From: Corbicula japonica
Taxonomy: Eukaryota; Mollusca; Bivalvia; Venerida; Cyrenidae
Length of the DNA stretch: 64,000 nucleotides
NCBI GenBank assembly: GCA_038501625.1
Contig: JAZAYU010000225.1
Location: forward strand, 496,001 to 560,000
Reading direction: 5' to 3'
The notes beneath the pieces were generated by a model that saw only the letters and a program-made list of their open reading frames with translations, was not told the origin of the DNA and searched no databases. Shown in pieces: positions 37,887-50,796 of the stretch (within the stretch, counting starts at the first letter, position 1; each line of letters opens with the position of its first letter). The translations under genes were made by a program, and so were the position numbers.

Positions 37887-40800
37887 CTATTCAAAACATG
37901 TTTATAAATTTATTCTGAACTATGGTTCATGTATACATATAATCATAACATTAAGTAACAAACACATTGTAAAGCGAGTTTACATGATTTAATTAGCTTT
38001 AAACGTGAATTTCATTTTTTCTGTGTTTTCAAGAGAACAAATGCCGGTAAAGTAAGATAAATACATTCATTTACAAATTGGATCAAAAATACTTTTTCAA
38101 ATTTACAAGAATACACATCCACATTCGCACACTTCTGTTTAAAATCATCTTATAACAATCATAATCCGGAGATGAGCTGCACCAGGGAAGCACGTGGTTA
38201 GAGTAGAGTAAAGTATCAATGTTATTTTGGTTGACTCTCAGATTTGTCGAAACAGTGTTCTTAATACATATCACCTGATGAAATACCTTAACTGTGTTGA
38301 AAAACTTATCAGTATACATTAAAACTACTTATTATGGCCACCGTGTATAAGACCACGATTTCAATGTCCCTTATCTGTTTTTACTTATTCCAACTCGAAA
38401 AAAGAACACCACACTATCCACACAACTTTTATCCGGTCTAAGAGGTGGTCATGATCATTGGATTGTAGGTTTTAAGCTTCTAACCTTTAAATGGTTTTGG
38501 AAAATATACTCATTTATCAAAATTTCAAAAATACAGATACATATCCATTATCAAAAATCAAAAGTCATACACTGAACTTTGATTAACTCATCTGCTGTAT
38601 ATTTTTGTTTACTCATATTTTACAAGGTCTTAAGAGTGAGTGCGTGAAGATTTCCAGGAAAATCTTTAAAAAGCACTTAGAAAACCGCTTTGTTTCTTGT
38701 TTTCTAATCATATATTTTATTGCTGATTTAACTCCTAAGTGCTTTGGTCTTAGAATGTTGTTTTAATGCTGTGTGCTTCGGCATGCAAAACCCTTGAAGC
38801 TAGGTTAAATGCCTTTGTGTTGACATTTACCCTTCAACGGCGATAATCCTTCAGATTCTCATTTGCGTAAATTGTTTTGGTGTCTTTTCTATATTGATCA
38901 CGTTATAAAGCCATTCTCTCTTTTCTCCCTATATTTAATCTAAGATTCTGTTTTAAAATGCTGTTAGTTTTAAATTTCTGATATAAAAATTTCATGATTG
39001 TCTTATTTGCACCGTTTGACAATTTCTCTTTGGTGAGTAATGTCTTTGTGTAATATTTTGATAATTTCATTCCGTTTCTAAACAACAAAGTTTACATTTT
39101 AGTCGTCAATGTCAAAATATCGCAAACAAACTGTACAACTAGCCAGATAGAAGTTTTGACAGGTAAGTTAATATCATTTCAAAGGTAAGACACTTACCCC
39201 ACTAGGTTTGAACTCCCACCCTATTGTTGGCCGTGAATAGCCACCTACTGTGCACTTTAACGTGAACGCGTTGCTGGATATGGCTTTCTCAGTGCTGACG
39301 GTAGGGGGAGCTGTAAAAACAACACCATTCCAAATCATAAACAATATCCACGAATAGGGATTGTTAAGGACACTATTTTTTTTATAATTTTTATAATTAA
39401 AGCAATTCATGTGCCCGTAAAAGAATTGGGGGAACTAAACTCATACCCTATCAATTTTCAAAAAATTGTTAAAATACGAGGAAGTGTTATACAATCAAAG
39501 AAATCATTTTTGGTATAGTTCTAAATTACAATAAATAAAAAAAATCACGTGGATATTTAACCTGGTTTAATATCGATGAAGTGGGTTGCCTGGATCACGT
39601 GACCGTTCGTTGTTGCAATGCATGTATATTCTCCCATTGTAGACTCACTTAGATGACTTATTGTGAGGATGTTAATACCAGCAGTACCACCCACAGCGGT
39701 ACCAGAAGAATGTGTTGCAGGCGTCATACCAGGTGGAAGTGGACTTGACTGAAAGAGAATCAGCAAACGGAAAATGGCCCTATAATAAAGCATGCATTCT
39801 TTTATAAAAAAGGTGTATGCATATCAATATTTGTGGCACGCTACAAAATCTCCTCAAACGACAAATAAAAGATGAAAATAACTGACCAAGCATTAATAAT
39901 ACGAACTCTTATAAATCTAAAAATTCTGTATCAAAATCCATTGACAAGAATACGAATATCCGGGATACAGCCTTAATTATCAGGCTCAATTAAACCGAGT
40001 CTGCGATATTTTTATATGTATCGTGATCGGTGGCTTTAAAAGTTGTTCATACATTTAATTTCACAAAAGAGTCGTTGTGCCGTGAAATGGCCGTAAACTG
40101 TAGCCCTATACATTTCTAAAACCGTTACGCCCTTTGTAGCCCCGTTTATATGTGAACATATTTAGTTGCGCTCAACCAGGGGCTAGGTTGCGTGGACAGT
40201 TTTTCATTACTGCTCATTTCGCAGCTAAATGAAAATCCGAATCCAATATTTAGATATTTATCATGTTCAGTGGCTTTTAAAGTTTCTTTTTTCATCTTTC
40301 AAACACGGTAGGTGACTGACATGCATGTGCCTACTGTGGATTAAAACAAGATACTTAAGTAGGCATCAACACTGCATTTTGTTCGTTGGATTTATAAGAA
40401 AAATATTAACACATTTCTAGGCATCTACTTTAGTAACTCGAGTATTAGCTCTACAAAAGTTGTAAAAGTATAACTGGAAGTAACATGCAAAACATATCCT
40501 CGCACACTAATAGAAATATACATTTTATTATGACCGGTTTCAAAACTTAAAAATAACAATTAACAAAAAAGGAGTAAAGAACATAGGGATAGGAAAATGT
40601 GTTGGAAAAGATTAAAAGATCGTGGTTCGTAGTTTTTTCCAAGGTTTATTTATCGGAAATTTACGCAAACAATGTAACCCTGATCGATTCCAAACAATGG
40701 AATGCATATGACGTGTGGAACATGGAACCTTCAATGCTATATTTTTATATAAATACCATTCCATTTTCATCGGATTATGGTCTCCAGGTAAAAGAATGGG

Positions 40801-43103
40801 TTTGCCCTAAACCAGAAAACAATCGGCGGAACTAAACAGAGTATAACTGACATGTTATCTAAGAATATAAATCCTGCAGATCACAGACAACGTCAAGGGC
40901 AAAATTAAAAAGCAGAAAGTATATCCTTGGGTGATAGAACAATATCCAATTCTATATTGACTGAGATATTGAAATCACCCATCTAAGTTTTTAATGTTCA
41001 AGTACAATTAACTTATCATATAAGAATCGTGCTAAACGACCTTTTAAGAACGTAACTGATAACATCACTCAGTATGATAACATTTACGGGGAAACTTTTT
41101 ATAAACGCCACAAGGTACAAACAACGCTACTGTGATATTTAAATAGATGAAAAAAGGAACTTTGAAAAACACCGAATATGAACATATTTCAGGCTTGTTT
41201 TGATTAAGCCTGCACATGGGCAGTTAAGGAAATAAGATATATATAATACATTCCAAATTAGTGTATGAATATTGCGGTGAAAATGGATGATTTGCCATGT
41301 GATAACTAATAAAAGAAACGCAGCTCCAATCAGTAGAAGGTGCGTTCTACTTCGAAATAAATTTTTGTCTGTCATTTAAAGTTCATTCTCCTTGTGGCCG
41401 TTGACATGAAAATTTCGTTTCCCAATTTCGTTTGAAATTGAAGGAACAACGAAAGGTGTTGCTTATGTAAAGCACTGTTAAGTCAAGATTAACAGCATTG
41501 TGTCAATTAACCTTTCCCGATAATTCTCAACGGAAATATCAGTCGCCGCGCCACGCGTTTGTTGAAGTTAGGTTTGCGGGAGCAAACATCTCACTGAAAT
41601 CAAAATTTGTAGTAATACGGTGAACAAATCTTCATGAGCTTATTATAAATCATATGAAATATGAAACATACTGATGGATTTCCTATTTAACTTTTATTTC
41701 CGTAAGGTTTACCATTATACTTCAAAAAAATAGAAACGCCTACCTTATTCTTTTTCCATTCGTAAGACTGTGCAGCTGGGAAGGTTATACACGTTAGATT
41801 TATATTTGCATTAAAATCACCAAGTAAAGGTCCATTAATCGTTACACTTGGTGCCAGTGTTGTTGGTGGTTGTGTTGTTGTTGTTGTTGTTGGGTGAGAT
41901 TGTACCTGCAAAGAAGGTTTTACACTCATTTACAAACGAACAGCACATCAATATCTTACCATTAAACCACGAGATCACTCGAAGTAATTTTACCAGTATG
42001 AAACAGTCTTATTGTTCCTTATTGATAGGCCAGCCAATACAAAATTTAAAACAAATACAATGCATTAACTTACAGTTTGTTTAAGCAAACGCCATTCCGA
42101 TTTAACAGTCCATTTATGATTATTCAAAATAACCCGATTCATTGTGTCATATTGTCATCACAAATAATCAAAACAAGCGAAATATACATATCATGAATGG
42201 CCACATACAGTGGCAATTGCCTCCCCACGTAAACATAATGAGAAGTAGAGAAGAGAGCATGATCAGTTCAATAGACGCCACAAACAATTAACAGTTGTAT
42301 AACGACATTGCGAACCCGTGGGGTTACTGCTTTGGAACAGTCAGTTTAAAAATAATTTGCCATTTGGGGTTTAAATCAGGTTCTAGGGTGCACCAACCTT
42401 ACACTTGCCCCAACAGGTTCTCATATAAACCAACAAGTACAAGTTATTTTGGTGATATAATTACAACCTACCCATCAAATCGACAGTGTTGCATGCAAAA
42501 GCACCCAAACATATAGAACATAACACGCTATAAGCATTGCCAAGCAAAAAGGAGAGTAATCAGTAAAAATAAAATTTAAACGATTTCAAAACAGAATAAT
42601 TTCCACATCGTTGCAATCTCGTTCTTTTCTCGTAATGAATCCTGCCAAAAAAATATAATTGAGATTAGAAACCAGTCTCAAAACTGAAAAATTTGATTCG
42701 TCAATAAATATTATTGAATCATATTGGTTTGACGTTTTCCATTGGTTTAAACGTGATCACATGATATGTGATGCATTTTGGTATTGGCTCGTGGGGGAAG
42801 TCAAACTATTTCACGCGCGGATTGGCTTAGGTACGAAATACAAATACATCACAGGGCTGTTACGTCACAACGAACACAACCGTTGTAAACAAAAGTGGCG
42901 CCGACTGGGAGAGACAGTAAAGAAAACAGCTAATTTGAATAAATAAAGACCCTTCAGACAGGAACCACTTTACAAAAATAAGAGTAACATATATGATATT
43001 TGGGTATTGAACTCTGTATTTATATCAGTCAGTGTAATGTAATGTCGCCATTTACAGCAACGAAAACAATTAGACCAAACGCATACTGTACGATCAGGCA
43101 CAT
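37719..43103 (-). CDS. Ig-B: complete secreted protein with two Ig-like domains, 5 exons
   Basis: Spliced model: 43103-43056, 41905-41744, 39748-39562, 39310-39198, 37886-37719, encoding about 225 aa. Residues 1-16 are the leader. Residues 20-36 are a Thr/Pro stalk with a run of six Thr. Ig1 has C55, W66 and C113 (in MGEYTC). Ig2 has C152, W164 and C207 (in DGEWSC). The frame ends in TAG two residues after the last strand, with AATAAA on the minus strand at 37658-37663 as a likely poly(A) signal. No membrane or GPI segment is visible, so the product should be soluble. All introns are GT-AG with phases 0,0,1,0. It lies 102 bp downstream of the LU-B stop codon. This complete copy defines the model used for Ig-A and the Ig-C fragment. 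Confidence 0.8.
37890..38640. other. Ig-B intron 4
   Basis: 37890-38420 matches 63445-64000 (intron 4 of Ig-C). No exon seen. Confidence 0.55.
38650..39000 (+). repeat. Old, diverged Penelope-like tail
   Basis: Pieces such as TTTGTTTCTTGTTTTC, CTTCGGCATGCAAAACCC and TTGTTTTGGTGTCTTTTCTA line up in order with younger tails. Its duplicate fills positions 1-184, just before the younger copy. Confidence 0.45.
39198..39310 (-). CDS. Ig-B exon 4: first half of Ig domain 2
   Basis: 113 bp, phase 1 in and phase 0 out. It encodes APPTVSTEKA, LKCTVGGYSRP and IGWEF. Most differences from Ig-A exon 4 are single substitutions. Confidence 0.8.
39562..39748 (-). CDS. Ig-B exon 3: second half of Ig domain 1
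   Basis: Same splice sites as Ig-A exon 3, but nine bases longer. Three codons are inserted in the loop before INILTISHL, with frame kept, as expected of a coding exon. Confidence 0.8.
41744..41905 (-). CDS. Ig-B exon 2: stalk and first half of Ig domain 1
   Basis: Acceptor TCTTTGCAG, donor GTAGGC, 54 codons. The stalk contains a CAA/ACA run (TTGTTG repeats on the plus strand), so its length may vary between alleles. It ends NLTCITFPAA and YEWKKNK. Confidence 0.75.
42190..42545 (-). mobile_element. Penelope-like tail, unsplit duplicate in unit B
   Basis: Contains the GGTGCACC block and the TTTGCATGCAACA segment seen in other copies. It gives the empty site for the 6248-10897 transposon. Confidence 0.65.
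43056..43103 (-). CDS. Ig-B exon 1: signal peptide
   Basis: It encodes MCLIVQYAFGLIVFVA with donor GTAAAT, phase 0. One residue differs from Ig-A. Confidence 0.6.
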
Positions 43104-43205
43104 AGGTAAGTGACAATTTTAAATGTAGAATTATTTTAACTTAAGATTTAATAAGTAATTGTTGCATTTCAGTTTCGGTCAATATCGCGATTTCGTGTGA
43201 CATTT

Positions 43206-43294
43206 TTACGTAAGTAAACTCAATAGAAATTTTCCCATTACGTGCATCATTGTAGACAATCCATATCCTGCTGAGGATGTGGTCACTGACTGAG
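43206..43294 (-). CDS. LU-B exon 7: linker and hydrophobic tail
   Basis: TTSSAGYG linker, then MMHVMGKFLLSLLT and TAA; GPI-signal-like as in LU-A. Confidence 0.7.
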
Positions 43295-43565
43295 CTGCAA
43301 AACAAACATGATGATAACTGACATATGTATAAAATACAGGACTTGGACAAAATATACATTGTAACTGAAATAAACCCTAATAATAACGTTTTTTAGAACA
43401 ATGTCAAATATACATAGTGTGAAATATGCAAATCAAACAAAATTTTTAGTATTTACGTATATATACGCAAATATACAAAATTATGAGTTACAATGAGCAA
43501 TAGGATTCACTTCGAAATACACTACTCTCAAGTTTTGTGAAGTATAAACTATTAAGGAGACTTAC

Positions 43566-43662
43566 GCTGCCAGTTGTCACAAGCCCCAAAATTGCATAAA
43601 TCAGTGTTGTTACAACAAACAATGCAGGACTGCTTGAAAGTATACTTAAGCGCGTTGCATTG
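43566..43662 (-). CDS. LU-B exon 6: end of LU2
   Basis: 97 bp: CIVCCNNTDLCNFGAC, same phases as LU-A. Confidence 0.75.
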
Positions 43663-43914
43663 CTAAAAACAAAAAAAATGCTACGCCTAATTTAAATGCC
43701 TTAAGAAATGATGTTTAAGGGAATGCCAAAGTATGGTGCTAACTGTGCATGACAACGTATCGTAATTCGTCAAATGTATAACCATTAAAAATGCAAAAAT
43801 ATTTTCTTAATATATTTTTCCGGACAGCAATTGAGGAATTACGTTTAAAAAGCTGGTCCATTAGCAACATTAATTAATATTTATTACATTTTTCCGTAAT
43901 TTGTTTTAGTGTGG

Positions 43915-44695
43915 TAAAAAATTCATTTTATTTAGCGATGGCTTAATTTTCGCGTATTTGGCCCTCGGGCCAGTGCGCGAAATAAAACCCTTAGCTACCA
44001 TTTAACCATAAAGTTCCACATAGGTATCAGAAACGTGTAATTTAAGAATGGACCTACACTTTGGATTTAGGTTCCCGTATCGCTATTTTATATAAATTTG
44101 AGGTATTGAATAATTGTATTCATTAAGGAAATACAATTAGTTGTGACTGCCGAATTTCTTTTCGAATATTTTAAATATTTCTTCAAAACTGTAACGACAA
44201 TTAAGTCCGTGCACTTAGGTTAAAATAAGTCACGTGTACCAAACAATATCGTTGTCATCTCATTCTGTTTATTTTAACACGTAAACAATTTTAAATTTAT
44301 AAAGTTTAACCTTTTTGAGCAATTGTTTTACAATTTATTGACACTTTTGAACATAAAACTGATACGCAATTCAAACATCCAATTATGATATGAAGGCCCA
44401 GATAGATGGATCATACGGGTCCCATGTCAATTATCGGCGCCGAATAAACAGCAGTCCGGTAATTGAATAACAAAGGAAGTGGTAATTGACAGGGGCAACT
44501 GACAAATGATTAGCTCACTTGTTCAATTAACAATATATAACAACAACTGGTCGGTCAAAAATCGATTTAAATAATGATTTTGGTTATTTTTTGTTTTGCG
44601 CGAGTTTACGTTCGCTCGAAAAAGTCTTTTGTGATTGCGCGAAATTTTGTGCCAGCGAAATTAAATGATACCTTAGTAATCCATAATGTTATTTC
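43915..44695. mobile_element. Unit-B-only element with imperfect inverted ends
   Basis: Left end AATTTTCGCG near 43957 and right end CGCGAAATTTTG near 44637 are roughly complementary. The duplicate in unit A (about 15690) is uninterrupted. Confidence 0.5.
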
Positions 44696-45044
44696 GGTAT
44701 TATTTTTGCAGCTGCAAAAGGTTATCACTTTATGAAATAGAAAGAATAATTATTAAGGTTAAAGGATAGTAGATACATGCAGTAATATTCATTTTGGTTT
44801 GGGAGTTTTAAGTTTTATTCTATCATTGTATATAAACGAACTGCAAATGGTACAAAAAATATCGCTCGTGATTTCCACCGTTAGTAACCTGTTGCGAAAC
44901 TAAAGATGCCAATATCAGGTTACATGTAATCACAATTTCTGACGTAAGACTTGTGCCTGTTCAGTACGCATATTCAAAATCATTTCATAGATGGAAACAT
45001 TTGATACACAAGGAAAACATGTTATGTCGTGCTTTGCAATTTAC

Positions 45045-45208
45045 CTGCTAATGACACGTTTGCCGGCAATGACACGTTTGCCGGATAATTACACGTTTGC
45101 CTGCTAATGACACGTCTGCCGGCTTATGGCACCTTTGTGGGCTAATGACACGTTTGCCGGCTAATGACATGTTTGCCCGCTATTGACACGTTTGTCGGCT
45201 AATGACAA
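45045..45208. repeat. 19 bp minisatellite, unit B (about 8.7 copies)
   Basis: Same unit as 16293-16362 with more copies and more sequence variety. Confidence 0.85.
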
Positions 45209-45530
45209 GTACATTGTACTAATTTTGCCGATCCGTAGTATGGTACCTTTGAATTAAAAACAACGGCTTTTTGGGGAATTATATGCACAACTTTCATCCT
45301 TGTGTATGGGAACCATGGCGGGTTAGTATAATAATTGTAGTTTCCTATGAAATATTACAAAGGTCGATAATTTATGTCTGGTTCAAATGGATTCAGCATA
45401 CGAGAACCTATAACTGGGTCAAAACAGAGTATGCATTTGTATGCCAAACATCTGTCCCTCGTACTGGAGTATTGCAGTATTAAAACTTTAGAAAGCACTC
45501 TAAATTAAGGCACCTGGTTTGAAGACTTAC

Positions 45531-45611
45531 CATTTCCCCCATACATCCCATCTCATAGTGCATCATAAAAGTTGCAACATTCTGGTTCAATTCTTTGTGG
45601 ACATAACAGTA
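45531..45611 (-). CDS. LU-B exon 5: middle of LU2
   Basis: 27 codons, phase 0: YCYVHKELNQ and YEMGCMGEM. Confidence 0.7.
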
Positions 45612-46036
45612 CTGGAATAAATTAATTGTCTTAATGTTAACTTCAAAACAGAAGAAAACGGTTCAACATACGCTGTGCATCATATACCCAGTACACATTG
45701 TTTCTGTTAACTCTTAGATTAATTTCTGACTTATTCCGTTTCAAACGATTTTAAACAAAAATCTGCAAAAATGTTAGTTATTTATGATATCCAGTATTCT
45801 TAAACTATCTGGGTCGATTCCGCCAATTGTTTTCTCGTTAAGGAAGAATCATTCTTGAACTGTGATATTCGTCATAGTATGAGGACATAATCCCGTCATA
45901 TCAGTATAAATTTGTTTTTTTTTATATAAATATGTTATGCAGTAAAATCGTTTCAAAATTGTTATAAATTTTCCTGAATGTTGTTAAATATTTATCAATA
46001 ATTATCAGTGTCAGAAATTTAAAACCAGTATATATA

Positions 46037-46289
46037 CTCAACAAAAAAATAAACCTGACACTGTAACTTTGAATAAGTATGAGGTGCATATTCAAAATCT
46101 ATATATTTTTGCACCATCCAAAAGAAAATAACCACTGAATCACTTGTTTCATGCACCAAAAATATCAAAATGCATAATTAAGTTCAAAACATGCACAATT
46201 TTTATTACATACCACAATTCAATTAGCTTTAAATCTGATTCCAGGAAAATACACCAAATATAAAGTGTCAGGTTTCTATTTTTGTTGAG
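46037..46289. mobile_element. 253 bp TA-flanked MITE
   Basis: Inverted ends CTCAACAAAAA...CCTGACACT of about 26 bp, TA on each side. Tc1/mariner-type target. It lies within a unit-B-only block (45714-46556) of LU-B intron 4. Confidence 0.7.
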
Positions 46290-46874
46290 TAAAGATATTA
46301 AATCCAGACATACAAAGTAACAAAGACGTAGTATCTTAATCTCAATTACGAGGCTGTGAAATTGTCAAGTAGCAAAATATCTGGTAACTATGGTGATCTT
46401 GACAACTATCTTTGACTGATTTGAATAGACAGTTTGAGATTTCCAACTGGTAACATATATTGCATTCCATAAGGAACTTATTTGTTTTTAAAGGTGTTAT
46501 TATTTGGATTTTCCAAATGTGAATATTGATAATTGTCATTGCAAATAGTTTTCCGTTGCACAACGAACTGATTAAAAGTTTGAAATTCAGACTAAAATTC
46601 GTTATTCTTCTACAAACGAAACAGCGCCTAAGAAGAGCTTATCATTTCACTCGACTTGATAATCTGCGTTAAAATAAGGTCACTACAAACAATTGGCGAA
46701 AAATGTTCTGTACATCTTTGGTGCTTGTCAGATAAAAAGTGTGACCTATATTGAGAGACTCAGTAAAAACTGTACAACGTTAACATGTTTTTTCCCTAAG
46801 AAACCGTGCTTCATCTCTTATGTCATCGAACATATTATAAAAACAAAAATGGTTTACCAATTGTTTGTTTTTTG

Positions 46875-47208
46875 TAGGGATGTCAACGGATATCCGAATA
46901 TTCGGATATCCGTTCGAATCATTGGATATCCGGATCGAATCTGGCATCCGGATATCCGTTTATAAAAACTTTAAATTTTTAATATTACTTTTACTTTGCT
47001 AAATTATCTTTCTACAATGTCAGCATGCGTTTAAGCAAAAGAATGTTAAACGGATTATCGAGAGGTGATGACACGCAGTAAATAGGGCTTCACAGGTTTA
47101 GAAATGTGTTAAAGTATGACAATATACATGTACATAAGAACTTGCTAATTAACGGTCAACGTTTGAAGTTTATCTATTTTGAGTAAAGAAAATTATCTTT
47201 AATTCTGT
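46875..47208. mobile_element. Unit-B-only insertion starting with GGATATCCG repeats
   Basis: Absent at the duplicate (about 17480). It begins GGGATGTCAACGG and carries five GGATATCCG-like words within 85 bp. The start resembles hAT ends, but no matching right end was seen. Confidence 0.4.
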
Positions 47209-47592
47209 GTTTTTGGAAAAACAATAAAATTTGGAATTGTTCAATTTAAGAAGAAATCTTAAACTCAATTTTATGTGGAATAACATAATTATGTTTGTTT
47301 TCAAATATTGACATCTTGATAACATTATAAAAATTCCAGAATATATTCATATGCTTTATGTTAAACATGCTGAATGCTGTTGTAACAGTTATACAGTATA
47401 TGTACAACAAAAATGCGATTTAAACACAATGCATTTGTTTTATTCAAATAATGCATTTTGTTTTATTCAAATTGCAAAAGGTGTCCAACCAAAAAGTCAC
47501 ATAAAACGTCAAAACCCATAAAAATATTAATTTAAAATAATAGGAGTTTAAAAAAAAACAACAAAAAACTGTACGGTGCGTCTATAAATAAA

Positions 47593-48068
47593 TATTTACA
47601 CTTTAACTTCCTCCTTTACGATGAAGTCCTATTTGTCTAACAAATCATAATTTCTAATGGTAAACAGTGTGACGTATTACTTTGAAAGGCGTGGCTACAG
47701 TAGAGCCGTTGACAATTTATTGGACGTTGCACAATGTTTTGACGTGTGACGTCGCCGAGAACGCACGTTTTGCCATTAGTTGCTGCGAAAAAGCGTGGAG
47801 TCATTCACTTTGTCGTCAAAGTGGCTGTTTCAACAGCAATTCAAAAAGGCTTTAATATCAAGAATTCTACTCTTAATTTCTGTATTAATGAGAGTATTTA
47901 TGTGCGTACATAAAAGGATTGAATCGATATTTGATGATTTCCATTTGGGTATGAAAAAAGTTGGATTGTTTAAAGTACGCGTGAAGCCCTTCGGGCTTCA
48001 CACACTTTAAACAACCCAACTGTTTTCCATACCCAAATTGAGATCATTAAAAATCGAATCAATCCTTA
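47593..48068. mobile_element. Unit-B-only insertion ending in a long hairpin
   Basis: Absent from unit A at about 17820. Its last 150 bp form a near-perfect palindrome (47915-48066). A related, shorter sequence occurs near 29945-30010. Confidence 0.6.
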
Positions 48069-48539
48069 ACACAATTCTGTTTACAGAGTCTGTGGCAAAA
48101 CTCCGAAAGAAATTTGATCAGAGTATCTCGCTTCCTCACAAGAGCATATAAGTTATTATTAATTTTACTTTTTGCCTCAAATACAGTAAAAAAAAAACTA
48201 ATTACGACCAGCCCATATTGAGACCAGTTCGTTACACTTTTATTTTAAAGTCCCTCTTTACAATTTTGCAATAGTTTAAACTCCAAAATTAAAACCACTT
48301 CACTATGAAGTCCGCTTAATAAGTAACGCCCCAGATTTACTCTTAAGTAGTTGCAATATCATTTGAAATTCACAGTAGCGCTATTTGTGCAGTTTAGCGG
48401 CCGTAAAAAGTCTCACCGTACATAAGGTCAGTACTGTTATCAGTAAAATTACCCGTTACCAATGTCTTGCAGTCATGAAAACGTATATCAGGGCTATCCG
48501 ATCAACCTTTAATTTTTTTGGGGGGGCGTTGGGGGGGGG

Positions 48540-48655
48540 GGGGTTGTCCCGGTAAGCTCAACTGGTTGCGTCGCCGGCATTGCAGGGCAAGGCACTGTCG
48601 CCGTGACGGTGCGGGTTCGCTCCCAGGTGGAGGCAATATTATTTTAAGAGCGATA
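48540..48655 (+). repeat. Old tRNA-like SINE head, unit B copy
   Basis: Same box-like words as 18280-18385; preceded by a long G tract (48518-48543). Confidence 0.5.
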
Positions 48656-48805
48656 TTTCTGTGTTCCCTTTTAATACGACAGATTTGAGAACAAGACACA
48701 ACCAAAACATAAAATAAGGGAAATAATTGTCAAGGAGAACTTTAGGTTAAGGTGCAAAAGCAATGTGAATAGGTAGAATATTGTAAATTAAAGATGAAAG
48801 ATTAA

Positions 48806-49494
48806 GGGCTTGCCACACTCCTCCCAATTCTATTCATCGATAAAATAAAAATCATCAAATCTCAGTAATGGCAAAATGCCGTTCAATGAAACTTTGCACA
48901 AATGAATGTTACTAATGTAACTTTATTTTGCATACAGAACGACACGTTAGAAAAGTAAAGAAACAAAGCTAGACCTAAAAATTCCTTGAATTCTATTTGC
49001 ATAAATTCACAAAAACTAAGGGATGCAGAACATAATTTTAAATTCCCTCGTGAGCGCGATGATACTGACAAGAAAATGTTGTGTACTTTGTAAAAAACTT
49101 TCAACTATTAAAAGCGAAATCAGTGATTGTCATCAGTTTACGCGACCAGGAAATTGAAGGTCAAACACACTTTTACTAATATCTCGTAAAGTTTACATAT
49201 GTAAATCACGAGGGCACAATAAATTGTTGTCAGTATCATATTACTCATGTGGGCATTTAAAATGATGTTTTGTGTTCTTTAGTTTTTGTGAATTTATGTA
49301 AATAGAAGTTGAGGGAATTTTTTGATCTCGCTATTGTTCTTTACTTTTCTAACGTGTCTTACCATCTGTAAAATAAAGATACATTAATAACATACATTTG
49401 TGCAAAGTTTTAATTAACAGCAGTTTGCCGTTATTGAGATTTTGATAATTTTCTTTTTATCGATTAATAGAATTGGGAGGAGTGTGGCAGGCCC
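48806..49494. mobile_element. 689 bp TTAA-flanked element in LU-B intron 3-4 region
   Basis: Inverted ends GGGCTTGCCACACTCCTCCC of about 40 bp, TTAA on each side (48802-48805, 49495-49498). Unit A has a single TTAA at the same place. TTAA use is typical of piggyBac and Kolobok groups. No transposase frame. Confidence 0.8.
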
Positions 49495-49515
49495 TTAATA
49501 AAACTGATTACTTAC

Positions 49516-49604
49516 AGAATTCCGATCGCATTCTTTGACTTGATCACAGTCTTTTGGATCTCGAACGTCATTACAAGAAAGGCAAATGAGTCGGGTATTT
49601 GTAA
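49516..49604 (-). CDS. LU-B exon 4: first half of LU2
   Basis: 89 bp, phase 1 in and 0 out. It encodes CLSCNDVRDPKDC and ECDRNS. Confidence 0.7.
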
Positions 49605-50796
49605 CTGAAAATATTGAATGCCGCTTTACTCTAACAGATCACAAATATTTCTGATTTTTTATGAATTTATCCAATAAACATTATAAAGGAACACGCAGTT
49701 GGCTAGTTAACAGTATGACCTTATAGGATAACAGAATTGGTCTTACAAGTATCTAGAATACCTTAAAAGTTTGAAAATGAATTCAATTTATTTGATGGTT
49801 ATGTTTTACAGACTCAAGCATTTTGCAGTGCGAAATACGCAGAATTCATATCGACGCGAACACAGCTTTTGAACACGATTTTGTTTTTTCTCTACGGTGT
49901 CAGACAAATCATGGCGTTATAGACATCGGCGTCTTTTTAGAGGAAATGTTTTTGTTAAAATAGCCCAGATGCGGACATCGTTTTAAACATATCGTCGGTT
50001 TGACCGTATAACATCAATTGAACAAAAAGAAATAATTAAAGCACGTTTTCTTTCCAACATATGATCCAGCAAAAGTCCAAAGTTATCATATGCCGTGATG
50101 AAAGTTGACACAAATTACGTCAAAGATCGATTTCTTTAATAAAACGTTAGTGTACAGTAACATGTTGCCTTGTGTGTTAAAATTATTTTATACTAGCGCA
50201 GTTTAAATGATTTCTTTCGTATTACATTGTATGGCAACTTGGACAAGAGAAGGATAAAAAGATAAGTCGGGATTAGATTTTGTATTAACTGGTGCGACTA
50301 ATTAAACACGTTTCAATTTCTCTACATGTAATGGAGACGGCTCGATTTTGATGTAATGTGATAAAAAGAATACAACATTCTGGTTCAAATCATAATTAAA
50401 TTATTAAACGTCAAATACATTGATATGAACAGCTCGTTTTTATATCGATTTATATGACTCCTTTAAAAAAATAAGCATAAACAAATAACTCATGTTGTAT
50501 CTTCTATATAGTCTGCACCTACGGTTCCGACAAGGTCGAAATAGAGGTATTGACTGTGCAAAGAAAAGTAGCGTAGGATAATAATTTTTAAGATAAAGGC
50601 TAGAGATGTTTAAGTTTCATATGCGTTATATAAATTCATCAGTTAATTTACAAAGACATTTGAGGTATGACATGGTATATATGAATCAAAGTCTTGGAAA
50701 ACTAAATGGTAAGTACGTTACTGTCATTTTGAAATAAAGGCAAACACTTTGAGAAAATCTAAATTTTCATTAAGTTTCATACGCGGTACAGTATTG

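Noticed and set aside
38270..38320. Hammerhead-like core (CTGATGA, weak stem, GAAA)
   Set aside because: The stem is AU-rich and short, flanking stems are missing, and the duplicate at about 63808 has changed both core boxes.
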